From Prosthecobacter debontii (GTDB lineage Bacteria; Verrucomicrobiota; Verrucomicrobiia; Verrucomicrobiales; Akkermansiaceae): DNA of 64,000 nucleotides. The notes beneath the pieces were generated by a model, which had not been told where the DNA came from, ran no database searches, and saw only the letters and a list, made by a program, of their open reading frames with translations. Of the stretch, positions 31,224-41,024 are shown in pieces; position 1 is the stretch's first letter, and every line of letters begins with the position of its first letter. The stretch lies in contig CAMBPB010000004.1 in NCBI GenBank assembly GCA_945869465.1, positions 23,473 to 87,472 on the forward strand, in the 5' to 3' direction. The position numbers were made by a program, and so were the translations under genes.

Positions 31224-33527
31224 TCAGCGCGTTTTGAAGTGAACGCTCGAACGCAGCACGCCGCCTTCCCGGCGGGCGTGGACGGTGAGTTTGTCCATCG
31301 CGTCCATCGCGGAGATGAGATCGGCCGCGTTTTTCAACTGGTCAGGGGACATTCCTTCCTCGCCGAAGATGGCGGTGGAGTTTTTCTCAACCACTTTGAG
31401 AGTTTCACGGGAGAACTTCTGCATGGCCTTGAAGTTCATCGCGAACCACAAGCCGGTGCGGGTTTCTCCGCCCTTGGCGGCCTTGGTGATGAGATCGAGC
31501 GCCTGATTTTTTGAGGTGGAGGCGGCGAACCACTTGTCGCCCACGGTCACTGAGGGCATGAAGTCATCGTTAAAAAACGGCATCGAGAAAAACCAGGTGG
31601 TGTTGCCGTCTTTTTCCGAACTGATCGGCTTTAGCATCGGGATTTTCTCACCGGTCATTTCGCTGATCTTGGCCAGCACGCTGGTGGCGCTGGTGTTCAT
31701 CTTGTCCCATGAGGCGGCCAGCTTGGCACGATCCGTGACCGGAGAAATCACCGAAATCCGCGGGAATTTCCCTTCATCGACGACCGCTTGCGGGATGCCC
31801 GGAATTGCCGGAACCGTGCCGTTGAGATCGACGACCCATGCGCTTTCGTGGCCGAGGCTGTCGCGGAAACCCTCGCTGAAGGCATCCCACAGCGCGACCG
31901 CGTCGCGGCGGAACTTGCTGTCGAACATCTTGGACATTTCCTTGAACTGGGTCAGGTCCTCATCCTTCATCGGGAGTTCGGAAACCTTCATGGCAATCGC
32001 ATAGGCGGTTTCCGTCAGCGCTTCGAGATAGGCGCGGGTTTTTTCGTCATAGGCGGCTTCCGTGGTCATGTTGGCGAACATCACCACGTCTTCCGCGTCG
32101 CCGAGCGAGGCCAGTTTGTTCGGCGTTTTCCAATCAACCGCGCCATTGTCGGTGCCGCCGTAGGATTCGATTTTGAGGCCGTCTTCGAAAAACACGGCCA
32201 TGCCGAGGGATTCGGTGCCTGCGAGTTTGCGGAGTGCGGTTTGGCGTTCGGCCACCATGCGCAGCAGCGCCTCAAGGTCGCGGGTGTCACCGAGGCCTGC
32301 GGAGCCGGCCAGTCCGTCGCGGATACCGCTGGCGATGTCCGACAGGCCGCCGACCGATTGGATGAGCTGGTCCATCGCACCCTTCTGGCCATAGATCACG
32401 GCGGCAAGGTCCTTGGAGGCGTGGGCATCGCAGAAGGCGAGGGCGTCGGAACCCACCAGCGATTGAGCGGGGCTGGCGGCGAAATTCAGATCGTCCACCG
32501 ATGCGCCGACGAAGAGCAGGGCATAATCGCCAATGATTCCCGAGACGACCACGAGGTCCTTTTTCGCGATGGCGGCGAGGAGTTTATCCACGGCCGCAGG
32601 TTCCATTATTTTCTCCATACTCGCGCGCTCTTCTGCCATGGCCGCGGAGATTTTCGCGCCGGAAATCTTGTGGCCGGCGAATTTTTGGCCGGCTTTTTCG
32701 ATGGCGATCGGTTCGACCATTTCGCCCATCATGCCGATATTTTCAGTCATGGCTGCGAGTTGTTGGGCGGCGGAGTCGCGCTCGGCGGCGCTGGTCCGGA
32801 AGGCGAGGTAGATCGGGGGCATTTTCATGCGATCCACCAAGGCAATGCCGGATTCCGGGTCGGCAAGCAGGTCCTTGATCAGTTCCTGACCGTATTGATC
32901 CGCAAACGCATCGTTCAAGCGGGAGAAATCCTCCGCTTGGGCAGCCGCCACGAACGCCTTGGCCAGTGAGCGCATTTGGAAGTAACTCATGCGGCGGTAA
33001 GCGGTGAGCAGATTGGCGGTTTGTGCGCCGGTGGTTTTGCCGAGGGCAATGGTAAACTCCGTGGCAAACAGCCCCGAGAGGCCCATGGGTTCCGCTTCGT
33101 CAGGCGCGGCTGGCTCTTCGGCGGCATCCTGCTCGCCTTCCGGCAATTGGAAATCCTCGTCATCCATTTCCTCGCCGCCGGGTTCCAGGTCCCTGCCTTC
33201 TCCCATCATTCCCATGCCCATTTGAGCTTCGAAGAGTTTCCAGAGTTTGCTGGATTTGATGCGATTCACGGACTTGCTGCCGTTGTGGAAAGCCATCACC
33301 ACTTCCGTGTCCTGCGGCAGGTGTTTGACGAATCCGAGTTTGGCGGCGCGTTCGTCAGTGGTCAGCGTGACAGCCTTCTCCACCGGTGCGGGTGGGGGAG
33401 GAGGCGCGTCGGTAGGCGTTTCCACCGCCACCGGTGATGCGGGCACCTTGGGCTCTTCCTTTTTCTTGCAGGCTCCGAGGCAAAGCGCCACGGCGGGGAA
33501 CACCAACCAACTCACTCGAATTTTCAT
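31224..33527 (-). CDS. Large hypothetical lipoprotein
   Basis: Lipobox ALCLGACKKKEE, proline-rich linker, acidic hinge EEMDDEDFQLPEGEQDAAEEPAAPDEAE. Confidence 0.7.
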   Translation of the reverse strand: MKIRVSWLVFPAVALCLGACKKKEEPKVPASPVAVETPTDAPPPPPAPVEKAVTLTTDERAAKLGFVKHLPQDTEVVMAFHNGSKSVNRIKSSKLWKLFEAQMGMGMMGEGRDLEPGGEEMDDEDFQLPEGEQDAAEEPAAPDEAEPMGLSGLFATEFTIALGKTTGAQTANLLTAYRRMSYFQMRSLAKAFVAAAQAEDFSRLNDAFADQYGQELIKDLLADPESGIALVDRMKMPPIYLAFRTSAAERDSAAQQLAAMTENIGMMGEMVEPIAIEKAGQKFAGHKISGAKISAAMAEERASMEKIMEPAAVDKLLAAIAKKDLVVVSGIIGDYALLFVGASVDDLNFAASPAQSLVGSDALAFCDAHASKDLAAVIYGQKGAMDQLIQSVGGLSDIASGIRDGLAGSAGLGDTRDLEALLRMVAERQTALRKLAGTESLGMAVFFEDGLKIESYGGTDNGAVDWKTPNKLASLGDAEDVVMFANMTTEAAYDEKTRAYLEALTETAYAIAMKVSELPMKDEDLTQFKEMSKMFDSKFRRDAVALWDAFSEGFRDSLGHESAWVVDLNGTVPAIPGIPQAVVDEGKFPRISVISPVTDRAKLAASWDKMNTSATSVLAKISEMTGEKIPMLKPISSEKDGNTTWFFSMPFFNDDFMPSVTVGDKWFAASTSKNQALDLITKAAKGGETRTGLWFAMNFKAMQKFSRETLKVVEKNSTAIFGEEGMSPDQLKNAADLISAMDAMDKLTVHARREGGVLRSSVHFKTR

Positions 33528-33605
33528 AGGGGCCGACAACTAGACCAAGCGCGAACCCTCTAGCAAGCAGATTGGTCGGGATTGGCCGAAAAATCGTCGT
33601 TGCGT

Positions 33606-34385
33606 CTAGTCACGCTTGCCGAGCGGGCGCACCCAGATATTCCGGTATTCCATGGGATCGCCATGGAATTGCAGCGAGATCGGACCGGTCTCGGGGTGTT
33701 TGGCGGGATAACTCGCGAGTTTCCGCCACACGGTGGGGCCTTGGTAAGATTCGCCATGTTGCAGCACCACGCCGTTTTGAATCACCGTGGCCTTGGCTGG
33801 CTTGACGACTTTTTCCCCTTCGTAAACCGGCGGCTCGAAGGCGATGTCGAAGCTCTGCCATTCGCCCTGGGGCAGTGTCGCATTCACCAGCGGCGGAAGC
33901 TGGCCATACAGCGCTCCCGCAGTGCCGTCGGCATAGGTCGGGTTGTTCTGGCTTTGCAGCACTTGCACTTCATACAAACCCATCAGGAAAACGCCGCTGT
34001 TGCCGCCTTGCTGCCCTGAAACCGGCCGTCCCGCGGGCAGCCGCCACTCGAAATGGAGTTGGATCGCCCCGAACGATTCCTTGGTCTGGGTGTTCTTGCC
34101 GGATGCCACCATCACCCCGTCCTTAAGCTGAAATGTCGGCGCTCCGCCGTTGGTGGTCCAGGCATCCAGCGAACTTCCGTCGAAAAGCACTTTGGCGTCG
34201 GAAGGTGGTTTCACCGCAAGCGCAGCGCCCGGGATCACCACCGGCGGCTGCGGGCGCTTGCCGTCATGCACATGATAGGGGCTGCCCGGAAGCTGCGGCG
34301 TGCCGGGCTCGCCCTTGACCTCCGCCCAGGCGGTCCCGCAGGCCGCCGCCAGCGACAACATCATCATTATTGGTTCGAGTTTCAT
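33606..34385 (-). CDS. DUF1080 (3-keto-disaccharide hydrolase-like) exported protein
   Basis: VLFDGSSLDAWTTNGGAPTFQLKDGVMVA, HFEWRLPAG, GNSGVFLMGLYEVQVLQS. Confidence 0.87.
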   Translation of the reverse strand: MKLEPIMMMLSLAAACGTAWAEVKGEPGTPQLPGSPYHVHDGKRPQPPVVIPGAALAVKPPSDAKVLFDGSSLDAWTTNGGAPTFQLKDGVMVASGKNTQTKESFGAIQLHFEWRLPAGRPVSGQQGGNSGVFLMGLYEVQVLQSQNNPTYADGTAGALYGQLPPLVNATLPQGEWQSFDIAFEPPVYEGEKVVKPAKATVIQNGVVLQHGESYQGPTVWRKLASYPAKHPETGPISLQFHGDPMEYRNIWVRPLGKRD

Positions 34386-34483
34386 CAGTCTCCGGGAACG
34401 CGATTTTCGTCCGGTTCTTGCAAGCGATCGGAAAATATCCGGGTTGCGGGCAGCGCCGGATTGTGGATGCTTGTTTCCGTCCC

Positions 34484-35494
34484 ATGACCACGGCCAGCAC
34501 CTTCCCACCCACCCGCGGCGATCTTTTCCCCTTTGAACTCGTCCGCCCGGAACTCGAACGCGTGGAAGTCTCCATCCGCGAACAAGTCCGGGGTTTCGAT
34601 CCCGCCATCGAGCCGTATGTCGCCTACATCTGCAACACATCCGGCAAACGCATCCGTCCCGCCCTCGCCATCCTCGTCGGCGGTGCCGCGGGCGGGGTCA
34701 CCGGGGATCACCTGAAAATCGGTGTCATTCTGGAACTCATCCACATGGCGACGCTGGTCCACGACGATATCATGGACGGCGCCAACACCCGCCGCATGGT
34801 GCCCACCGCCAACGCCAAGTGGGGCAACGCCCTCTCGGTCCTGCTAGGTGACGCGCTGTTCTCCCACGCCCTGACACTCGCCACCGATTTCAACAGCATC
34901 GACATCTGCCGCAAGGTCGGCAACGCCGCACGCGAAGTGTGCCAGGGGGAAATCATCCAGACCCAGCGCCGCTTCGATCTCACCTTCACCAAGGCCGAGT
35001 ATTTCCGGGTCATCGGCATGAAAACCGGCGCACTGTTCGCCGCCGCCACAGGCATCGCCGGTAAACTCTCCGGCCTTGACTCGGAATCCGAGGCGCGTCT
35101 CGCCGCCTACGGCATGAAACTTGGCACCGCCTATCAGATCTACGACGACTGCCTCGACCTCGTCGGCTCCGAGGAAGTAGTGGGCAAGACCCTCCGCACC
35201 GATCTGGTCAAGGGCAAGCTCACCCTGCCGATCCTCAACCTGCTGGAAACCGCCTCCGAACCCCAGCGCATCAAGCTCAACAAACGCATTCTCGATCAGG
35301 AACCACTGGATCTGCCGGTGTTGTTAGGCATCGCCGAATACGAAGGCGCCATCGAAAGCGCGGTGGACACCGCGCTGGACATGCTCGTCCAGAGCCGCGA
35401 GGACCTCGCCCCGCTCGGCAAGTCCGTGCACGCCGATGCGCTCGTGCAAATCACCCGCTTCCTCGCCGGGCTGTTGGAAACGTGCCGGAGGTAG
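34484..35494 (+). CDS. Polyprenyl diphosphate synthase
   Basis: GKRIRPALAIL, LIHMATLVHDDIMDGANTRR, YQIYDDCLDLVG. Confidence 0.92.
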   Translation: MTTASTFPPTRGDLFPFELVRPELERVEVSIREQVRGFDPAIEPYVAYICNTSGKRIRPALAILVGGAAGGVTGDHLKIGVILELIHMATLVHDDIMDGANTRRMVPTANAKWGNALSVLLGDALFSHALTLATDFNSIDICRKVGNAAREVCQGEIIQTQRRFDLTFTKAEYFRVIGMKTGALFAAATGIAGKLSGLDSESEARLAAYGMKLGTAYQIYDDCLDLVGSEEVVGKTLRTDLVKGKLTLPILNLLETASEPQRIKLNKRILDQEPLDLPVLLGIAEYEGAIESAVDTALDMLVQSREDLAPLGKSVHADALVQITRFLAGLLETCRR

Positions 35495-35534
35495 AACCTC
35501 GATCCTGCCCGCCGCTCCGGAGTCCAACCGGACG

Positions 35535-35635
35535 GCGAGTCTCCAGACTCGCCCGCTTGTGATAGGGAGGGCAAAGAGGGGTGGCCTGGCGCCCTTGCTT
35601 TGACGCTTCATGCGCGGGCGAGTCTGGAGACTCGC
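35535..35635. repeat. 22-bp perfect inverted repeat (gcgagtctccagactcgcccgc / gcgggcgagtctggagactcgc), each arm itself palindromic; REP/BIME-like
   Basis: Arms read at 35535-35556 and 35614-35635. Confidence 0.9.
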
Positions 35636-35664
35636 GGTCCTTTGATGCTCGCGGTCCTTTGATG
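35631..35664. repeat. 17-bp direct repeat ctcgcggtcctttgatg x2
   Basis: Direct reading adjacent to the inverted repeat. Confidence 0.9.
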
Positions 35665-35706
35665 CGCGCTTGCGGCGACGGGAGGGCGGCGCTACAACCA
35701 CCGGAC

Positions 35707-36192
35707 TTGAAAACACACCTTACCGCCATCGTCGCCATGACTCCCGGGCGGGTCATCGGCCGGGCCGGTTCGTTGCCGTGGCATTTGCCGGAGGATCTGG
35801 CGTTTTTCAAGCGTGTGACTTCCGGCCATCCGATCGTGATGGGGAGAAAAACCTTTGAATCCATCGGCCGGCCGCTGCCAAAGCGCCGGAACATCGTGAT
35901 GACGAGGGACTTGGAGTGGTCGGCTCCGGGAGTGGAGGTGATTCATCGGGCGGAGGATCTGCAACGCCTGCCAGGGCTGGAGGGGCGGGTGTTCGTCATC
36001 GGCGGCGCGGAAATCTACGCGGCGTTTTTGCCGGAACTCGAAGATCTGTTAGTGAGTCATGTGTTTGCCGAATACGCGGGCGACACCCGGTTTCCGGAGT
36101 TCGCGGGCGTGTTTGCGCAGTCCGAGTTGTTGGAAACCCACGGGGCCTTCGAGGTGCGGCGGTGGACCCGGCGGTTAGGCGCGCGGTCCTGA
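35707..36192 (+). CDS. folA: Dihydrofolate reductase (probable TTG start)
   Basis: LTAIVAMTPGRVIGRAGSLPWHLPEDLAFFKRVTSGHPIVMGRKTFESIGRPLPKRRNIVMTR, FVIGGAEIYA. Confidence 0.92.
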   Translation: MKTHLTAIVAMTPGRVIGRAGSLPWHLPEDLAFFKRVTSGHPIVMGRKTFESIGRPLPKRRNIVMTRDLEWSAPGVEVIHRAEDLQRLPGLEGRVFVIGGAEIYAAFLPELEDLLVSHVFAEYAGDTRFPEFAGVFAQSELLETHGAFEVRRWTRRLGARS

Positions 36193-36199
36193 ACCGCCA

Positions 36200-37033
36200 T
36201 CAATGGCGCCGCGGAAGGTGCCAGGGCGGATTCTTTTCGAGCTGCTCCTTCAGCGTGGGGAAGGTTTTGGCGGCGTTTTCCATGACGTAGGGAGCCACGA
36301 CGATCATTTGAAGCTGGAGGGCGGTGAAGAGAAAAATCACATAGAAAACGATGCGCAACGGGTGCAGCGGCGCGGCCGTGACGCGATGCCCACCGGCGTG
36401 GTCCCAGAGCGGGCGACCAAGGCGTTTCGTGTTGAAATACGCCATAATCTGGCAGATCAGCGCGAGTAGCCCCCAGCCGAAACCAAGCCCGATGAACAGG
36501 ACGCGCGCGGAACGCCTGGTGGCCTCCCCGAGGCTGAGCAGCGAGCCGTCGTTGTTGACGAGCGTGAGGCCTAACAGCCATTTGCCGGGAGTGGTGGCGA
36601 AGCGATGCAGGAGGAAGGTTTCCAACACGAACCACGGGACGTATTGCAGCAGGATCACCCACGGACTGGTCAGTGTTGCCCCGATGTCGCGGCCGGAGGA
36701 GTACATGGCGATCCACCAGATGCCGGCAAACAGATAGAGGTCGAACCAGCGCGCCCAGAAACGCCGGATCGCAAAGGATTGGTTCGGCGGGATGGGCTCG
36801 GCGGGTGCGTCCGGCCCTTGTTCCGGTGCAGCGTAGGGCGTGTCGCGGTGCTCGATGGGGCGATCGAATTCCCGCTCGAACAGGCCGATTTCCACCAGCG
36901 GTTTCCAAGCGGGCAGTCCTTCGTGCCATGCGGGAGTGGAGGCTGGCAATTCGCCGGCCTCGATTTTCCTGCGAATTTCGAAGTCGTGGATGGGGCCGGT
37001 TTTTTCGCCGTTTTGAATGATCCAGATGTCCAT
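36200..37033 (-). CDS. GYF_2 + RDD-domain membrane protein
   Basis: IWIIQNGEKTGPIHDFEIRRKI...PAW; RRFWARWFDLYLFAGIWW; TTPGKWLLGLTLVNNDG. Confidence 0.82.
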   Translation of the reverse strand: MDIWIIQNGEKTGPIHDFEIRRKIEAGELPASTPAWHEGLPAWKPLVEIGLFEREFDRPIEHRDTPYAAPEQGPDAPAEPIPPNQSFAIRRFWARWFDLYLFAGIWWIAMYSSGRDIGATLTSPWVILLQYVPWFVLETFLLHRFATTPGKWLLGLTLVNNDGSLLSLGEATRRSARVLFIGLGFGWGLLALICQIMAYFNTKRLGRPLWDHAGGHRVTAAPLHPLRIVFYVIFLFTALQLQMIVVAPYVMENAAKTFPTLKEQLEKNPPWHLPRRH

Positions 37034-37036
37034 GAT

Positions 37037-38596
37037 TCAGAGGTTGCGCAGGGATTTGGCCGCATCGCTGCGGGCGGCGAAGAAGGCCGGAACAAGGGCG
37101 GCGAGCGAACAAAGAATGAAGGCCATCACGCCGATGACGGCTTGCTCGACCGGATTGTTGTGGGCGGGAAGCACATCAAAGCCGGTGAACGAGGAGGAAA
37201 AAGGATCGAATTTGAGCGTCCGGAAGATCTCCTGAATCGGGCCGCGGAAATGGATCACCACCCGCCCGAGGCCGACGCCGAGCGCCGCGCCTAGCAGGCC
37301 GAGAATCATTCCCTGATAGAGGAACACCCGCACGATCTGGCTGGGGGCCGCGCCAAGCGCTTTCATCACGCCGATTTCCTGGCGTTTCTGGATCGTGACA
37401 GTGAACATCACCGCCATCATCGAAAACGCCGACACCAGCACGATGAACGAGAGCGCGAAATACATCATCATGCGCTGCTGGTTGATCAGGGCGAAGAACG
37501 CCTGGTATTGATCGCCCCAGGTGAGGAGCGACCATTCCGGGCCGAGGGATTGGCGGGACAACGCGGCGACTTGTTCCGCGGCGTAGGCGTCATCCAGCCG
37601 CAACGCGATGCCTTGCACGGCCTCACCCAAGCCGGCGAGGTCCTGGGCGAGTGGCAGTGGCACGAAGAGATCCGGGGTGACGGCCATCTGCGAGGCCTGA
37701 TAGATGCCGATCACCGTGGCCTCCTTCGGCAGCACGATGTTTTTCAACCCTTTGAGCGTCTCGCCGTCCATTTTTTCCGGATCGGTGGAGTTGAGGTCGG
37801 CGATGGCTTTTTCGATGGCGGTGTGGGTCTGGGTGGCGAAACGGAACACCCCGGCGGCTTCGTCCTTCTTGCCGGCCTCCATGGCAACGAGCAGTGCTTC
37901 CAGCAGTTCCCTTTCAGGCTCGCGGATGTCTTCGGCGCGGAGGGTGTCCAGCGATTGATAGATTCCAGACAGGCTGTCGATGGCGATGATCGCTTGATCG
38001 CCGTCGAGTTTCCAGGCGGCGGCGAGGGTGGTGGTGGATTGATTCCAGGCCTCGGCCAAGGCCTCCCGCAAGGGTGGTTTTTCGGTCGCCTTGTAGGCCC
38101 GCATGACCGCCTCGAAGTTGCGCGTCGAGTAGAGCCGGATGGTGTCGCCCACGCCGAGGGCGAGTTGGTCGGCGAGGATTGAGGAAACCACCGCCCGGTC
38201 ATCGATGCCGAGATCCGCGGAGGAATCCGGGTGTTTCTCCAGATCGAGCATTTGGGTGATGCCTTCGACTTGGGCGGGATCCGAGGTATCGATGCCGCGG
38301 AACATGACGGGCCGTTGCCAGGAGGCGACGTCGATGATGACGTTGTCCGACACAAACGCGGTGGCGGCCTCGACGCGTGGCAGGGTTCGCGCTTTGGCTG
38401 CCGCGTCCTGCCAGTCGGCCATGGGTGCCTCGCCCAACCCGGCGGGTTGGTGGCGCAGCAGGATGTGCGGGGTGAACCCGAGAATCCGGCTTTTGACCTG
38501 GCGTTCCAAGCCGGCGTAAACGGCCATCACGACCACCAGCACCAGCACGCCAAGCATCACGCCGATGAGCGATATCAGGGTGAACGAGGAAAGCAC
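37037..38596 (-). CDS. LolC/E-FtsX-type ABC transporter permease (real start probably upstream of 38596)
   Basis: FTLISLIGVMLGVLVLVVVMAVYAGLE N-terminal TM; C-terminal FtsX-like TM block KRQEIGVMKALGAAPSQIVRVFLYQG. Confidence 0.82.
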   Translation of the reverse strand: MLSSFTLISLIGVMLGVLVLVVVMAVYAGLERQVKSRILGFTPHILLRHQPAGLGEAPMADWQDAAAKARTLPRVEAATAFVSDNVIIDVASWQRPVMFRGIDTSDPAQVEGITQMLDLEKHPDSSADLGIDDRAVVSSILADQLALGVGDTIRLYSTRNFEAVMRAYKATEKPPLREALAEAWNQSTTTLAAAWKLDGDQAIIAIDSLSGIYQSLDTLRAEDIREPERELLEALLVAMEAGKKDEAAGVFRFATQTHTAIEKAIADLNSTDPEKMDGETLKGLKNIVLPKEATVIGIYQASQMAVTPDLFVPLPLAQDLAGLGEAVQGIALRLDDAYAAEQVAALSRQSLGPEWSLLTWGDQYQAFFALINQQRMMMYFALSFIVLVSAFSMMAVMFTVTIQKRQEIGVMKALGAAPSQIVRVFLYQGMILGLLGAALGVGLGRVVIHFRGPIQEIFRTLKFDPFSSSFTGFDVLPAHNNPVEQAVIGVMAFILCSLAALVPAFFAARSDAAKSLRNL

Positions 38597-38710
38597 CGCC
38601 CGGCGCGGATTGAGATACCGCCGGGCAAGAAGAAAGCTGAAGGAACGTCGTTTGATGCCGCTTGCTAGCGTCAGATCGGCGCTTGGGCAAGTGATACCCG
38701 CTGACGGTGG

Positions 38711-38734
38711 ATTGGAAATTGGAAATTGGAAATT
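38711..38734. repeat. Heptamer tandem repeat attggaa x3
   Basis: Direct reading attggaa attggaa attggaa att. Confidence 0.9.
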
Positions 38735-38744
38735 TAAGATTCCT

Positions 38745-39647
38745 TTATTCCGAGGCTTTCAGGCCGATCAGATCGAGCAGACGCTGGAGGTCGTCGTCGC
38801 CGTAGTATTCGATCTCGATTTTGCCTTTTTTCGCCGAATGCTGGACGGCCACATGGGTGGCGAGGTGTTCGCGAAGGCGGTTGGTGATGGCGCGGATATG
38901 GATGTCCAACTCGCGGGTGGCGGCGGCTTTTTTCGCCTCGCCGTTGGGTTCGGATGTTCCATTCAGGAACGATTGGGCCAGTTTTTCCGCGGCGCGCACC
39001 GTGAGTTGGCGGCGGAGCACCTGGTCGGAAGCGAGAAGTTGGGTGTCCTGATCCTTGATGGAGAGGATCGCCTTGGCATGGCCGACAGTTAGACGGCCGT
39101 GGGCGACGAGCAATTGCACGTCGGCGTGGAGATCGAGCAGGCGCATCGCGTTGGCGACGCTGGCGCGGGATTTGCCGACGCGACTGGCGATTTCATCCTG
39201 CTTCATGGAGAATTCCTTGGCCAGGCGGACGTAACCGGCGGCCTCTTCCATCGGGTTGAGATCCTCACGCTGGAGGTTCTCGATGAGGGCCATTTCAAGC
39301 ACGTCGCGGTCGGAGGCTTCGCGTTCGATGACCGGCACGGTGGCGAGGCCGAGTTTGCCGCAAGCGCGCCAGCGGCGCTCGCCGGCGATGAGCTCGAGCT
39401 TGCCGTTGACCGCGCGGACGATGAGCGGTTGGATGATGCCGTGCTGGCGGATCGATTCGACGAGGTCGTCGAGCGGGGACTCACCGAACTGCATGCGCGG
39501 CTGCAGCGGGCTGGGAACGACGTGGTCGTGGGGCACGTCGCGGACCCGTTTGAAATCGCCGGCAGTGGTTTCGGAATCGAGGGTTGGCGCGGGCACGCTT
39601 TTCCTGATGAGTGCGCCGAGTCCTTTTCCGAGTGCCTGTTTCGCCAT
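38745..39647 (-). CDS. parB: ParB/Spo0J-family chromosome partitioning protein
   Basis: KQALGKGLGALI, PLQPRMQFGESPLDDLVESIRQHGIIQPLIVR, IAGERRWRA, ALIENLQREDLNPMEEA. Confidence 0.93.
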   Translation of the reverse strand: MAKQALGKGLGALIRKSVPAPTLDSETTAGDFKRVRDVPHDHVVPSPLQPRMQFGESPLDDLVESIRQHGIIQPLIVRAVNGKLELIAGERRWRACGKLGLATVPVIEREASDRDVLEMALIENLQREDLNPMEEAAGYVRLAKEFSMKQDEIASRVGKSRASVANAMRLLDLHADVQLLVAHGRLTVGHAKAILSIKDQDTQLLASDQVLRRQLTVRAAEKLAQSFLNGTSEPNGEAKKAAATRELDIHIRAITNRLREHLATHVAVQHSAKKGKIEIEYYGDDDLQRLLDLIGLKASE

Positions 39648-39737
39648 GGGGAAGGGAGCATTACGCAAAGCCGACGGCAATTCCAAGCGGATTTACCGGA
39701 GACTTCGATGAGAGTGAATTCGATCGTGTCGTGAAGC

Positions 39738-40445
39738 TTGACGCAGACGGGAGTGGAGGGCATCCATTGGCTTGTGAATCTGACGTTATTCCACCTCTTG
39801 ATCGCAGCCATGATTCTGGCCTGCGGTTCTGCCGTCGCCCAGCAGGCGGTGCCGCCGGAGCCGCCGCCCTCGGAATCCGAGGTGATGACCGAAGGGGTGC
39901 CGCCCGAGGTGGTGACATCGGCGGTGGCGGCGGTGGCGAGACTGGGTGAGGAAGTGGTGCTCGGGCGCTATCAAGTGGCGGTGGAGCGGATGTATCCGGT
40001 GTGGAAGGAACGCACCGCGAAGCGCATGGGAGGCATGGCCGCTCTGGAGAAAAAACTCGCCGGTGTGGGCATCTCGATGGTTCAGCAGGGGATCAGCATT
40101 ATTTCCTGCAAGCCCCAGGGATTGCCGCGGGCGTATGAGGTAGCTCCCGGCACGAAAGTGGTGAAGGAGGACGGAGTGAATGTCGGGAAGCTGGTTTTCA
40201 CCAAGTGGTTGGTGTTGGTGCCCACGGTGAGGAAGATCCGGATGATGCACGGCGAACCGGGCCAGCCGCCGAAGATTATAACCATCGAGAGCATCAGCTA
40301 TCAGGTGGCCATTTCCGACAAGGGAAAGAACGACTGGACCTTCATTGACGGCTCGGAACTCAAGCCGAACGACCTGCGGGGGCTGTTCATTACCCTGCCG
40401 CAGAATCTGGAACTGCCGCCGGTGGAGAAACGGGAGTCACGTTAG
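39738..40445 (+). CDS. Hypothetical exported protein (start uncertain)
   Basis: Signal-peptide-like LFHLLIAAMILACGSAVAQQ followed by a soluble domain. Confidence 0.55.
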   Translation: MTQTGVEGIHWLVNLTLFHLLIAAMILACGSAVAQQAVPPEPPPSESEVMTEGVPPEVVTSAVAAVARLGEEVVLGRYQVAVERMYPVWKERTAKRMGGMAALEKKLAGVGISMVQQGISIISCKPQGLPRAYEVAPGTKVVKEDGVNVGKLVFTKWLVLVPTVRKIRMMHGEPGQPPKIITIESISYQVAISDKGKNDWTFIDGSELKPNDLRGLFITLPQNLELPPVEKRESR

Positions 40446-40453
40446 AAAAAATC

Positions 40454-41020
40454 ATGATATCGAGGAAAAAGGGAGTCCCGCAGGCGCAGATCCTGCATCG
40501 CAAACTGATGGAACTGTGGCAGCGGGGACAGAGCGAATTCTGTGAGGTCCGCGGTTCTGAAATTCACGGACGCGGCGTGTATGCGCGGTGTTTCATCTCT
40601 AGGGAAAAGCGCATTATCGAATATGTCGGCGAGCTGATTGACAAGAAGATGAGTGAGCGCCGGGGGCTGTCCCAGCACGCGAAGTCGTTGAAAACCGGCG
40701 ATGCGGCGGTCTATATTTTCACGCTTTCGAAAAACTTCGACATCGACGGCAACGTGCCGTGGAACACGGCGCGGCTGATCAACCATTCGTGCGCTCCCAA
40801 TTGCGAGGCCTGGGTCGAGGGCCGGAGGATTTTCATCCACGCCTTGCGCGATATCGGTCCGGGTGAGGAACTCACGTTCGATTACGGCTTCGACGTGGAT
40901 ACCTTCGAAGACCATCCCTGCCTGTGCGGCACCCCGGAATGTGTCGGCTACATCGTGAGCCGCGAGCAGTGGCCGGAACTGGATGCACGGGTGAAAGCCA
41001 AGAACGGCAAGCGCGGTTAG
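40454..41020 (+). CDS. SET-domain protein lysine methyltransferase-like protein with post-SET-like cysteines
   Basis: GRGVYARCFISREKRIIEYVGE, ARLINHSCAPNCEAW, GEELTFDYGF, CLCGTPECVGYI. Confidence 0.88.
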   Translation: MISRKKGVPQAQILHRKLMELWQRGQSEFCEVRGSEIHGRGVYARCFISREKRIIEYVGELIDKKMSERRGLSQHAKSLKTGDAAVYIFTLSKNFDIDGNVPWNTARLINHSCAPNCEAWVEGRRIFIHALRDIGPGEELTFDYGFDVDTFEDHPCLCGTPECVGYIVSREQWPELDARVKAKNGKRG

Positions 41021-41024
41021 TCCG

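Noticed and set aside
38600-39760. parS site near parB
   Set aside because: No palindrome resembling TGTTTCACGTGAAACA was found by eye.
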